In this document: positions 13,601 to 24,355 of the stretch, piece after piece
Position numbering within the stretch: position 1 is the stretch's first letter
Layout of the letters: every line of letters starts with the position of its first letter
NCBI GenBank assembly: GCA_025330725.1
Contig: JAIWND010000003.1
Span: 1,426,001-1,490,000, forward strand
Source of the DNA: Chlamydoabsidia padenii
Lineage: Eukaryota > Mucoromycota > Mucoromycetes > Mucorales > Cunninghamellaceae
Reading direction: 5' to 3'
Length of the DNA: 64,000 nucleotides
The notes under the pieces: model-generated
What the model was told of the DNA's origin: nothing
The model's database searches: none
The model's input: only the letters and a program-made list of their open reading frames with translations
Made by a program: the position numbers and the translations under genes

Positions 13601-15908
13601 TTGCCACCCCCTTTGTCATTTTTATGTACTTACTGTTGCCCAAATAGTCCTGTCATCGCTTTGGAGATATTCTCGACTATGCATTGAGAATATACCCAGG
13701 ATATCTTCAAAAGCAGACATTGAGGTAACAAGCGCCAGATCCACCAGATCAGATAATACAGAAGGTGTTGTTGCCACCGAGAATGATTTCTTTTCCAATA
13801 ACAGCATCGATAGTGCCTGTGATGTAATCTAGTAATCAACTCCCTCCATCTAGTCAGTACCATTGCATTCCTTTATAAATAAAAGGTTCTTACCGATTGA
13901 TCCTCAAGATGAACAGCCACACCAATGATAGCAGAAAGCACATTCACACATAATTGCCGATTTTGTCGTTCATCCAGTGCATTCATAGGCTGTTGCCTAT
14001 CAATGATTGATTTCCGTCGATCGTCGTCACCATGGTCGTAATGAGTGATTTCGTTCAGTAGAGAGTACAATACAGAGTTGGCGGCTTGAGGCACGTCTGT
14101 AGATGTCAATGCCTACCAAAAGAGATTAGGTTTGTCTTTACTGATGATGATAATTTTCCATTTACCTTTAAGCACTGTGCTAATCTTGTCACCGCGAATT
14201 TCCTGAGACTAACCTTGCCACCTTCCAAATCAGTTTCAATATCAAAAATATCACGAGGTGTAGTAAGAAACTGGCAGATGATTTGTGTCATTCGGCCATT
14301 CAGTTGCTGGAAACTATGTAGGGAGAGCATAAATAAATGGTCAATAGAAGGGTAACTTTTCTGGAAGGAGGAGAGTTTACTTACTTGATAGCCAGTAACA
14401 CAGCGGAATCCAACGCGGCCACATATCGCCACGAATCACAAGTCAATGGTTCCTCGAACAGACAGTCGATAATATGACTGATCAAGACATCGTCAAGCTG
14501 TCGGAGAGAAATAGAAGCCAAAGAAGCCACATGCTAGACACAAAAGAGTGGTGTGAGAATGGAGATGATCGATAGTTTTCCTATTTACTTACCAAACATG
14601 TCCCCATGATTTCCATACTATAACAAGGTCTTGAACCACCCGTATTGAATTGATTCCGCAAGTCTTGGTAATAGTCCATTGAAGTAACATACATTGCCTT
14701 GAGATTCTTCTCCGTCCTTTGCCAGTCGTTCGTACGTAGTGTCACCGGTGTGCTGAGCAATCTTGTCCATGCTTGTGTAATACCTCCTGTCAGATGGGAT
14801 CCAGGTCCTACTTGCAATAGCGTAAACAATGGTGTGTCACTAGAGGCAAGATTGCGAGCCAAGATGTTGCGAAAGAGTATCATCACATCATATATAATAC
14901 GGTTCGAAGTCAGTGGTTCGCCTTGATCCCAGTACTTGGCCAAGACCCGTCGTGTCTTGTCATTGGTGTCAGGACTAATGATGGTTTGGAGATTTGTCAA
15001 TAGTTTCTGTTGGGTAAAGTAATGTATATTGTCGTATATCTGGTTCAGTTGGAGAGTGGTAGATACAAATGGTGATAGTTGTAAAGCGCGCGTGGTCCCA
15101 ATAAGAGAAGGTAAAATAAAGCAAATCGTATATTCCGCTATTTTTTTTTTTTTTTAAAAAAAAAAAAGTATGATCTTAGTATCACGGAGCTTTTTTTTTT
15201 TGAAAATAATAATAATACTTACCATCCAATTGGTCTCCACTAATTTCTTCTAGCAATGACATCTTGTATGACCAAAGTAAGCTTGATATGGTACTATGAG
15301 TATCTGGCAGGCAGGCTCCAATACACAATAATCCACTAAACAGTTGATAAGTGGTAACATCAGGCAGGATGGATACTAGTAAATAGGGTTAGTTCATAAA
15401 GTGAGAGGAGAGAAAGAGCTATGTTACCTTGGGTTATTGCACTCCAGTCGTAAACTTGTAAATACCGCACATAGTTTAGTAGTCTTGGTAAGAGTTTCCG
15501 TTGTTGATTAGGACAAGCCCTAATGGTGTATTCAATCAATGCTTCTAAAGCTTCTTGGCATCTGGTTGTCTACAAAAAGATAAAGTCTAGTTAAGTGAAT
15601 CAGAATGGTTTTCCTTTCCTGGTCCATTGTTAACTTACCATGACCCACTGGAATGGAGGTTTATCATGTCGGGTAAAGATAGTCTTGTCATCAGTGGCAG
15701 GAATATCATTGGGTACTGGTGGACATTTAGAGATAAACCGGTTGATAGCATCGTCTGTGTGTTCTTCCGTTTTAGATAGAGTGTCCGCCAATTTAGAGAG
15801 GATGCGTGAGTGTAAGCTTGATCTACATTGTCAAAAAGTCAGTCAAGTCCCTTTGATTTGCCGTGTTGCTTCAGTTCAACTTGAAGTGTTTCATACTTAC
15901 TTTTCCAT
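8368..15908 (-). CDS. STT4: Phosphatidylinositol 4-kinase, Stt4/PI4KIII-alpha type
   Basis: Makes PI4P from phosphatidylinositol at the plasma membrane, feeding PI(4,5)P2 synthesis (family knowledge). Start ATG at 15906-15908 sits in an exon of only about eight coding bases before a clear donor. The gene has on the order of 20 exons and an estimated product near 2000 residues, the usual size for Stt4/PI4KA. The N-terminal two thirds is helical-solenoid-like. Near the C-terminus are the ATP-binding lysine region [20 protein letters not shown], the catalytic loop [11 protein letters not shown] and the metal-binding DFG in [14 protein letters not shown], split by an intron near 8823-8890. The end matches PI4K proteins ([18 protein letters not shown]), but the reading frame then runs on through a Lys-rich, hydrophobic extension to 8368; the true stop may be nearer 8450 if a last intron or polymorphism exists. 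A 66-nt A run lies in one intron. Confidence 0.92.
8825..8846 (-). repeat. GA/CT microsatellite at a PI4K intron 3' end
   Basis: Reads as (CT)n on the coding strand, directly before the acceptor of the exon that completes the DFG motif. Third example of a CT microsatellite in the polypyrimidine-tract position. Confidence 0.8.
9146..9172. repeat. TA microsatellite in a PI4K intron
   Basis: (TA)n run inside the intron between the GVIDVIPQS exon and the [12 protein letters not shown] exon of the PI4K gene. Confidence 0.85.
10563..10628. repeat. 66-nt poly-A tract (poly-T on coding strand) in a PI4K intron
   Basis: Homopolymer of about 66 A on the + strand, which is poly-T in the direction of transcription of the PI4K gene and would sit within an intron as an extreme polypyrimidine tract. 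Exact length may be uncertain. Confidence 0.9.
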
Positions 15909-16328
15909 TTCAACAAGTCAAGGGTTTGGTGAATCATATAATTAGATTAAACTATGGAAGAAAGAAGTAGAAGAGAGAATGGGAGAAGAAGAAAAAGAAC
16001 AGCATGAACCTCGGCGGAGTTTTAACATGAGACCTTTTGGGGTATCCCACTTGGCTAAAAGATAAAAAAAAAAAAATAGTAGCCAGGTGAACTTGACTCA
16101 CACCATGCATAAAGAGCACCCTTCTTATGGCATATTGATTATGTTTTGTCATGTGGTATAAAAAAGTCCGAGTCCTGCTGTAACACCTTACATGACGGCA
16201 AAGGTCCATTGAAATCGGCGATTGAAAATAGACGGGTCTGATAATTTGAGCTGACGAATGAATAAAAATTAAAAAGGTGTGCGACTTTCTTCCCCATTCT
16301 TTTTCTTTCTTTTATATATACACATACA
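15909..16328. promoter_or_regulatory. Divergent promoter region, PI4K and peroxiredoxin
   Basis: About 420 bp between divergent starts (15908, - strand; 16329, + strand). Contains CGGAGTTTTAA at about 16014, a weak version of the recurrent motif about 105 bp from the PI4K start, and TTTTATATATAC near 16310 as a possible TATA-like element ahead of the peroxiredoxin. No gene seen inside. Confidence 0.5.
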
Positions 16329-17045
16329 ATGGTAAGTAAAACTCAAAACACTTGAGACTTGCTAACCTGATTTGTACTACTAATTAAAATGGAAATAGAT
16401 TCAAGTAGGCGACAAGGTATGTTTTGGTAACTTGACCTTCAACCACCCATGTTAGTAACTGTTTGCTTTCTCTCTCTCTCTCTCTCTCTCTCCCAATCCC
16501 AAATAGATTCCCGATGGTACTCTTCTCTATGTACCTTATACACCCAATGAAGATATATTGGCGTGTCCAATGTAAGCAGCTTTCCATCCATCAACAACCA
16601 GATTCTAATCTTTTACTTTTCTAGTCCTCAACCTTACAAGATCCATGACAATTTTAAGGGTAAAAAAGTGGTTCTCTTTGCCATTCCCGGACCCTTTACT
16701 CCTGCTTGCTCCAATACTCATGTCCCCGGCTATGTAAACGCCCGGGATGCTCTTCAATCCAAAGGTGTCAGCGAAGTGGTATGCATGTCGGTGGCGGATG
16801 GATTTGTCATGAACGCGTTTGCCAAGGCCAGTCATACTGGTGACAAGGTCATCATGGCTGGCGATGGTTCGGCTGAATTCACCAAAACCCTGGGACTCGA
16901 TCAAGACTTGACTGCAAATGGTATGGGTATTCGTTCCAAGCGGTTTGCTATTGTCGTGGATGATCTCACTGTGACCTATGTTGGTGTTGAAACCGCTCGT
17001 GGTGTGTCTGTCTCTGGTGCTGATGCCGTCCTTGCTAAATTGTAA
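16329..17045 (+). CDS. Peroxiredoxin, Prx5/Ahp1 type
   Basis: Thiol peroxidase reducing hydrogen and alkyl peroxides (Prx5 subfamily, redoxin fold). The most striking point is gene structure: the first coding exon is just the ATG (16329-16331), directly followed by a GTAAGT donor; short exons IQVGDK and IPDGTLLYVPYTPNED follow, then the main exon from about 16625. The peroxidatic Cys is in GPFTPACSNTHVPGY, and the C-terminal part carries KRFAIVVDDLTVTYVGVE, both typical of this subfamily. Joined length is about 170 residues, as expected. No mitochondrial presequence or peroxisomal signal stands out, so a cytosolic location is assumed. The intron before IPDGTLL has a CT microsatellite polypyrimidine tract (16467-16492). 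ATAATAAATAAAG near 17092 is a likely polyadenylation signal. Confidence 0.9.
16467..16492 (+). repeat. CT microsatellite at peroxiredoxin intron 3' end
   Basis: (TC)n run about 15 nt upstream of the acceptor AATAG that precedes the IPDGTLL exon. Confidence 0.85.
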
Positions 17046-17192
17046 AGCCCCTTTCTAGTTTCATAGCTCTCTTTTTATGTTGTTGTTGTTATTATAATAA
17101 ATAAAGTTTATTCTACCTTGTGTCTTGTATAAAAAAAAATGTGGAAGGGGGAAAATATAGACTTTGCTGACTTTATGATTGATTATACCCCC

Positions 17193-17684
17193 CTATACCA
17201 AAAGTAGTGCTTTTTTCGGTTTATCTACTATACACGACAAACCATTTAATCCCATTTCCACTGCGAGAGCGAGAATGACTAGGCACTTTAGACCATCGAT
17301 GGTTGGATTTGAAACCTGGCCAAGCAAGTTGGCGGTTTTCTGATCAAAGAAAATACAATAGACCCACCCGAGCCCTAACCCCAATGGCATCATACACTGA
17401 CAGAATCGATCCAACAGGGTCTTTTGTTCGTCGGGATGCATGCCCGCCAATAAAACGATGGGACAAAAGATCGATGCTTGGGCGGCTACCAATGTGCTGA
17501 TCAATTGTCGATCTCGGATCAAGGCTTTAAAGAGGAGGTGAGGATCGCCGTTCAAGGACGAGATGGGTACAGTGTCTCGGCTGTATCGGCTTAGCGATAT
17601 AATGAAAATTAGAATCGATAGGATGAGAATAGAGGTGCGGGTCCATTGAATAGCACCATAAAGCTTATTAAAAGAAGAGTCCAT
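17193..17684 (-). CDS. Small multi-pass membrane protein, unknown
   Basis: Single-exon frame with about four hydrophobic segments: one near the N-terminus (SILILSILIFIISLS), one around TLVAAQASIFCPIVLLAG, one around PLGLGLGWVYCIFF and one near the C-terminus (LVILALAVEMGLNG). Length about 163 residues from the internal Met at 17684; a further ATG at 17744 adds 20 mostly hydrophobic residues and cannot be excluded, but MDSSFNKLYG looks a more natural start. No family recognised. It is convergent with the peroxiredoxin gene, the two stops being about 150 bp apart. Confidence 0.65.
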   Translation of the reverse strand: MDSSFNKLYGAIQWTRTSILILSILIFIISLSRYSRDTVPISSLNGDPHLLFKALIRDRQLISTLVAAQASIFCPIVLLAGMHPDEQKTLLDRFCQCMMPLGLGLGWVYCIFFDQKTANLLGQVSNPTIDGLKCLVILALAVEMGLNGLSCIVDKPKKALLLV

Positions 17685-17744
17685 AAGGGTTATATGTATG
17701 AAAATAATAAAAATAAAAAAAGCTATCACATTTATAAAAGTCAT

Positions 17745-18369
17745 TTTTTAAGGGGTAAGCATACCATTCGGAGTATTCAAACGCAGTCTTTTTTTTTTGG
17801 TGAGGAGTTTATTGGATCTATTTACAAGATAAAGACATTATGTATGTCTTTATGTGATTATGCCCAGTACTGTGGGGGAATGAGGTGAAGATGGTGTTTC
17901 GTTCCTGGTTCATTGGGATTTGCATTTTATGAGTTACGCCATTTGATATTCAAGTCCCTCATAGATAACATCGTACACTGCACCAGAGAGGGATCATCAA
18001 CAAGATCGAATAACCCAAGGTGGTCTGTGGAATTCCGCCAGCAAAAGATGGATTCTACCACGTCGAGGTGCATTATTAAGGACAGTGATGAAAAGTGTCG
18101 TTGTCGCCTTGAGAGATCAACACTTCCGTGTAAAGTACCCCAAGTATCAATAACACAAGTAAAGTGGGCTTAGTATAAAAGAGTTAAACATTTGTAAGGG
18201 GCGATTTCAACGACCGACATTCATGCAATAACACCATTTAGTCAGTATTCAATATTTTTATTATTATTATTGTGCAACAGAGGTTTTTATTTCCATGAAT
18301 TATTGAGTAGAGTTTTAAAAGATGATTATATATAAGAGATGAGAGGGTAGAGCGTTTAAAGATGATCAT
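17745..18369. other. Intergenic, no supported gene
   Basis: A + strand frame at 17913-18173 is open but has no family resemblance and no convincing splice partners. GGGATTTGCA near 17920 is a poor partial match to the recurrent motif. The right part is the 3' flank of the RNA-binding protein gene. Confidence 0.5.
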
Positions 18370-20570
18370 TTATAAGGGATGAGGTAAATTAGAGGGATGA
18401 GTTGATTTCTTTTCGTCCCTCGTAGCTTGAGAGGGGTGATCAAGGTACGGTAATCCTTGTTCTTGTTTTTGTTGTTGTAGCTGTTGCAGTTGTTGTTGTA
18501 GCTGCTGCTGCTGCAGCTGTTGTTGTGGCTGTTGTTGTTGTTGATATTGGAATTGTAGTTGTTGTTGTTGTTGTTGCAGAGGTTGTTGTTGGTATTGATA
18601 TTGTGGTAGTTGTTGTTGGTATTGCGACAATGGTGGTTGTTGATGTTGATATTGCGGCAATTGTTGTTGTTGATTATACAGCTGATATTGTGGCAGTTGT
18701 TGTTGTGGTTGTGGTTGTTGGTATTGCGGCTGCTGTTGCTGTGATAGAGAAGATGATGAAGTCTATCATGTCATTGAATAGAAGAAGAAGTAAAAGGTGT
18801 CAGCCTCCCTATTCACCTTTTATGAATGCTCTTTTATTTCATTGTCTCTTACCAATAAACCTCCCACTAGTTGAAGTTGTTGCAGTTGCGATTGCAGAGC
18901 CGGAGGAATAACAGATTGTACCAATGGGGTAGAAACCTGGGGTGGTGGTGGTGGTGGTGGTTGTACAGTGATTGAGTTTTGTAAAGCTTGTATTTGAGTA
19001 ACAAGCGCAATCAACTACAATACAATACAAAAAAAAAGAAGGAATTAGTATTTAATTAGTTATATCATCTTTTACCCTTTGAGCCTTTTGAGCATTATCA
19101 AGTGGTTGCGCCTATAGATCAATCCATCATTCGTTAGTATCCCAAGTTTATATGTATATATTACTGAAGCAGATCCACTTACAGACATCGACATATCGAC
19201 CGGGGCTGTTGACCCGTATGGTCGGTGATACGGATCAAACCGGCGCTGTCTGTTATCTTGACGTTTCGATCTATTATCGTTATGAGTAGGTGGTCCATCA
19301 TGCACACTATTAGTATGTATGTTTCTAGACAAGAGAGAGATACATAAGGTCAACTTTTTTTTTTTTTTGAAAAAACAAAACAAAACATACCGTAATCCTT
19401 GATCCCAAAAGAAGTTGACATCCCATATACCTGACTTGTATTCCGTCCCATGTGTCTCCTTCGCCGCCCTGACCGCCGCACGAGAATCATAATATTCCAA
19501 TAGTCGTTGCCTAAAAAGAAGACAAAATGGTTTAAATGATGATCACTCAGTATTATTAGTATTATTATTACTATTACCATCGTGCCGTGTTTTCGGTGTA
19601 GGTCTTAAAGTTGGGTGTACGAATCACCTTGATATCCCCATACTGGCGAAAGACATCGTATAGTTCAGTATCAATCAAGTGATTCCCAGTGCCATTTAAT
19701 GATAGTAATAGTGTGCCCTATCATCAAGCAATTTAAAGAGAGAGAAAAGTGAGTATGATGGGATAGGGTGATGATTCCATTTTTTTTTAATACCTGGTTC
19801 TTTGTTTCATCACATTTTACAGTTCGAATGTCATCCTTTGGGAAGGAGTAATGTATGTCCAGCTCTCTGCCACCAATCCTAATGTTAGCACAATCTGCCT
19901 TTGCTTTTTCGGCGGCACGCAAATCATACTATTACCATCATCACCCAATTTAAAACTAGTATTAATACACACACACACACACACACACACAACCTCCAAA
20001 TGATATATATATATAGTCGTTACTTACGTAATGGACAAAGACAAGTCCGCGTTTATCAATCTTGGAGTATATTTCTTTGATTTCCCCGTAAGGACTAAAT
20101 ACTCTATATATTTCGTCTTCTGTTGTATTATACTACAACAAAAATAAACAAGACGTTAATCCAAGTAAATATATATATATATATATATCTTCTTTTCATA
20201 CTATACCTGGACATTACGAACAAAAAGAGTACGACAAGGTTTGTTTTCGTCTCTTGTACCGCCAGGATGACCATGTCTGCCCCCACCACCATGACCGCCT
20301 AGAGAAATAGATATTCATTCCCACAATACATAATTAAAGCCAAAAAGAATAGGATGAGTATGTTAATCAAGTAATGCTCATGGTTTTGATAACACATTGG
20401 GCCAAATGGATTGTTGCTGTTGGTGTGTATGTTTTGTTTTGTTTTGTTTTTTGTTTTTTGATATTACCACTTGTTTCCCCACCACGTTTCACGATGCCAT
20501 GACCTTCATGACGATGTCTCCTCATTGGACCCCCAACATTAGAGTAAGAATAACCTCTTGATCCTGACAT
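18370..20570 (-). CDS. RNA-binding protein with two RRMs and a Q-rich tail (Mei2-like)
   Basis: Start is the ATG at 20568-20570 (MSGSRGYSYSN); an upstream in-frame GTG is not used in eukaryotes. A Gly/His/Arg-rich N-terminus leads into RRM1, with RNP2 TLFVRNVQYNT and RNP1-like KRGLVFVHYYD, and then RRM2, with TLLLSLNGTGNHLID and a short strand ending around RLLEYYDSRAA. The spacing and the partly degenerate second RRM resemble the first two RRMs of Mei2-like meiotic regulators, but I see no Mei2-type third RRM. The C-terminal third is Pro/Gln-rich, with a polyproline stretch near 18940 and dense Gln/Tyr repeats from about 18430 to 18745, probably a low-complexity assembly region. About eight introns, one with an AC microsatellite (19969-19991) and one with a TA run (20170-20188). 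A MITE lies about 70 bp upstream. Confidence 0.8.
18430..18745 (-). repeat. CAA/CAG-type trinucleotide repeat coding for polyglutamine
   Basis: Imperfect GTT/GTTG repeats on the + strand, giving interrupted Gln tracts in the RRM protein. A length-variable coding repeat. Confidence 0.85.
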
Positions 20571-20637
20571 GATAGATAGTTTATTTGACACTATTAAAGA
20601 AGTAAGGGTACTTTGCTAATTGTAAACTTTTATTCGG

Positions 20638-21024
20638 ACTTACTCTGCGCACAACAAAATGTCGGGATTAGAAATGAGGCACAACAAATTTTATTGCTGC
20701 ATCTACTACAAAACATTGGTCTTCACTAAAACCATCATAACTCGTGCATCAATGAATCTTTTTTTTTTTTTTTTTTTTTTTTTTACATCACAACTTGAGT
20801 TTTTCTTTATCTTTAATGAAAGAGGAGAATCTCAGCTATCCCACACAACAAGAACAAAAAAAAAAAAAAAAAAAAAAAAAAAAGAAAGAATTGCATTGAT
20901 AAATGAGTTATGGCGAATGTTTTATAGAAGATGAAGCAATAAAATTTGTTGTGCCTCATTTCCAATCCCGACATTTTGTTGTGTGCGCATAACAAATTTT
21001 TGTTTTTGTTGTGCACAGAATAAG
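20638..21024. mobile_element. Palindromic MITE-like element
   Basis: Long imperfect inverted repeat. The left arm (from ACTTACTCTGCGCACAACAA through GTCGGGATTAGAAATGAGG) is matched by the reverse complement of the right arm, ending near GTTGTGCACAGAATAAGT. Arms remain similar for about 130 nt, with a T run (20759-20784) and an A run (about 20856-20883) near the centre. The outer 45 nt of the right arm carry an extra GCACAACAAAAACAAAAATT duplication. No ORF. It lies about 70 bp upstream of the RRM gene start, so it may contribute to its promoter. Target duplication not resolved by eye. Confidence 0.75.
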
Positions 21025-21863
21025 TTCGTTTTTATCAAGGTGGAATGATTTTCTTTTTCAAAAAACAAATTGACTAATGAAATGCGCCACGCTATTATTA
21101 AGATGGAACGACTTGGTTGTTCGAATGAACGGTAAAGGGTCCGTGCGAAGTAAATGGAAATCATTTTAAGTGTTTGGCTACAGTCTGGCCAATCAGCGGT
21201 CGTCATTTCCTGACAAGCGGAATAAAATTGCATTGTCTCTTTTTTTGTTCTTTACTTCTTCTACACATTTTTTTTTTTTTTTTGAACGGGGTTTCTCAAT
21301 CTTTCAACGATTCTTCCCTCCATTAACCTTTGCCATGCCCGGACTTCTTAATGGTGAATCTACTACACAATCAAGGAATGTCAGAAGAAGAATAGCAGGT
21401 AAGCTAAAAAAAAAAAAAAAGAAAGAAAAGAAAAAGAAAGCATATGGTTTTGGTTGAAGGTGGACTAACTAATTGTCTTATGTTGTTTCAGGGAATTGCC
21501 CAAGGTGCGGGTCTACTCCATAATGCACGGAATCAGGAAACGCAATTACCCACAGGTAAGGAGAAGAAAAGTATACTTGCTCTTTTCTTTTTACCTCAAA
21601 TCTTCTTACCAACTTTTTTCTTTCTTTCTTTGAATATGTTTTAGAAGACCACATTACTACTAACACAAGTAACCCACGCTGTCCAAGATGCCAGTCTACT
21701 TCACATTCAAGATCAACACATCGTCTTTGTCCTGCTAATCCACGTGATCAAGAAGCCTCTAATCCAAGTGATAATGCAACGGAAGGTAAAATATACATAC
21801 ATCATACAATTCATATATACTTGCGTGTACTAATGAGCGTTACTTTGATCATTTTAGGTGTGA

Positions 21864-22820
21864 TTGATCAACGTTGTATTGCATGCGGCGCAACATCTCA
21901 TGGTAGAAGGAATCATCGTCTGTGTCAAGCAAAGAAAACTACTGAAAACGCTGAACATGGTCCCTGGTATGGGTGGATTAACTACATGTGCATCGTCAAT
22001 GACTAAAGCGAACCAAATCCTCAGAATTAATGGAACAATCTATCATCAAGTTGGATTTCTTCGACTTATATCTGGACCTCCCAAGTTTGCTCAAGTCTAC
22101 TTCTATGATGCTCAAGAACAGAAGCAACACCGAACTTCTTTGATAAGTCATTTACAACCGATGACTATTGCATTTCTTCAACAAATCGTTACTGAACACA
22201 ACCCATATGCTATGGAATTATTATCTGCATACCAGCGTTTTGGATCCAACCCGATATCGAATCTGATGGTGCGTATCAGAAATGGACGACAATTGGGGAG
22301 ACGGTATGATGCTCAAACATATCCTGAAGTGGCGGCCCTAGTAAATGAAATCTCTACTGATGGCACATTCTCCGAACACGACATCATCATCCACGAGCGA
22401 TCCTCTGGTCTACGGCATATAACCTCTTTGCATTCCTCTTACATGGCACTCTATTATACTTTAATGTTACCATTTGGTGAAGATGGATGGTCTCCAAAAA
22501 TGCAATCCATTGGGTCTACCAACGAAATTTCTATCCGGGACTACTGTGCCTATGTGCTGATGATACACGATGATTACTATATTTACCATTATGATCGACT
22601 CTTCCAGCAGTATGTTGTTGACAATTATGTGCGAATTGAAGCCCATCGTCTAAATTATCTTGCACTCAACCAGAAACAATTTCGATCTGAACTATATAGC
22701 GGAATTGGTGATGGTGCTGATCCTCGGCAAATCGGGCGATCTTTTATACTTCCGGCGTCATCCCACGATGATCCTCGATTTATGCAGGAAAAGCTTCAAG
22801 ACAGTCTAGCTATCATTTGA
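21864..22820 (+). pseudogene. Helitron N-terminal (Helitron-like_N) fragment
   Basis: Longest open piece of the Helitron, about 275 residues of real homology after a frameshift near 21985. Contains RINGTIYHQVG and FAQVYFYDA, then HDIIIHERSS and the block around RLFQQYVVDNYVRIE, all typical of Helitron replicase N regions. It ends at TGA 22818-22820, after which the frame resumes with KRGRPALLLTITCNPKWPE in frame beyond the stop. Not functional alone. Confidence 0.8.
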
Positions 22821-24095
22821 AAAAGGGGAAGGCCAGCACTTCTCCTCACTATCACTTGCAATCCAAAGTGGCCTGAAATCGTCGCTGCTCTTCCCTCCTG
22901 GCTAAAGTGTGTACGACCGGTCTGATGTCAGCTCTCGTGTCTTCCAGCTAAAGATTGACGACATAATGGATAATATCATTGGCTCCAAGTGCTTTGATGA
23001 AGTTACAGGATACATTGCGACTATCGAATTCCAAAAAGAGGTTTGCCCCATGTCCACATCATCCTGCTACTATCTGTTACCGACCGTCCTGCTGGCCCTG
23101 AACACTTTGACAAATTTATCTCGGCGGAATTACCTGATCGTGAAGTGAAGCCTGGTTTTTATGATACCGTGATAAAAACAATGATTCATGGTCCCTGAAG
23201 TGCTGCCTGTCAAAAACAAGATCGTCGTACTGGTCAGGTCTATTGTAAAGATGGCTATCCTATCTACAGAAGAAGACAAACTGCTCCAACACACCGTTCC
23301 CCATCACGTTTTATGGCTGACTCTCGACATGTTGTATCTTACAATCCCTATCTCTCACAAAAGTACAACAGTCATGTTAACGTGGAAATTTGTACGACAT
23401 CTGGTGCGGTCAAGTATCTTTGCAAATACTAAAGGGTCAAGCAGATCGCAATATCAACTGGTGAACGACGGTGAATCTGATGGAGGCATGGTGGCTATCA
23501 ATGAAATTGAAGACTACCAAAATTCTCGATATGTTGGCCCTTGTGAAGCTGTCTGGCGGACATTGCGTTTTCCGATCAATCTCCACTCACTTACTGTTGT
23601 ACGTCTGGATCTCCATCTACCTTATGAACAACTGGTGCAATTCAGTATCGATATGGCTTCTGAACAACATTGGTGATTGTACATCTGGGAAGGTGTCAAG
23701 GTGCTGTCTCTTGTCGAAGACATGCGTTTACGTGCTGCTGGAACTGGATTTGCGAATTTTACTGCTCAACTTCTCTCTATTGGAAATGGGGAACCTCCTT
23801 ACCATGAAAAGTTACCGCCCAAACAAGACTTGCTCTTGGATTCTGAAGACATTGCGACCATAATCGACAAAATCTACCCTGGACTCAGATAACATCAAGA
23901 TCCGGCAAATCTTCATGTGGCAATTCCATTGACTTCTTTCTTCTCTTCCTCCTCTGATCCTTTCAATCAACAACGTGGTTTACCGTGAAGCTTTGATTTA
24001 GTATAGTTGTTTTGTATAGTTGCTCCTGTCTGTTTGTTTTTTTTTTAGCCCAATAAAATGGTTGTCCTTTTTTTTGGGGGGGGGCACTGTATACA

Positions 24096-24245
24096 ATGTA
24101 ATGCATCATCCAACCCTTCACATACATTGTATCATTTTACCCTTCATACACAATGCGTCTCCAACCCTTTACACACAAATTGTAACCCAGCCTTTAATAC
24201 ACAAACGGTTATTTGTCGCACAGAGCGTAGCGACCCAAGCGTTTA
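24096..24245 (+). repeat. Helitron 3' tandem repeats and terminal hairpin
   Basis: Diverged copies of a unit like TGTAACCCAGCCTTTAATAC with ACACAAA, followed by a hairpin GTCGC (24215-24219) pairing with GCGAC (24230-24234). A short palindrome close to the 3' terminus is a known Helitron feature. Related repeat units occur again at 27830-27925. Confidence 0.6.
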
Positions 24246-24355
24246 TTGTATAAATGCCAGATGATAAAATAGTATATAAAATGATATAAAATGGTATAAA
24301 AAAGCAACATATAAACAGATATAAAAATAAAAATAAAAGAAGTATACACAAACAA

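Larger units (their letters stand above)
21335..24245 (+). mobile_element. Internally deleted Helitron (RepHel relic)
   Basis: Helitrons are rolling-circle transposons carrying an HUH replication initiator fused to a Pif1-like helicase. Seen in order: exons with zinc-knuckle patterns (CPRCGST, CPRCQSTSHSRSTHRLCP, CIACGATSHGRRNHRLC), a Helitron-like N region (21990-22817), the Rep domain with PKWPEIVAALPSW, EFQKE, LPHVHI (the two His of HUH) near 23050 and the Tyr-bearing VKYLCKY near 23410, and then PCEAVWRTLRFP. The helicase is almost gone: the sequence passes from IGNGEPP...IIDKIYPGL (about 23780-23890) to the very last residues LHVAIPLTS...NVVYREALI (ends about 24000), losing the ATPase motifs. 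Many frameshifts and stops. It ends with degenerate tandem repeats and a hairpin near 24215-24234. Confidence 0.8.

Noticed and set aside
17913..18173. Open frame of 86 residues on the + strand
   Set aside because: No homology, no splice partners and no motif; judged chance.
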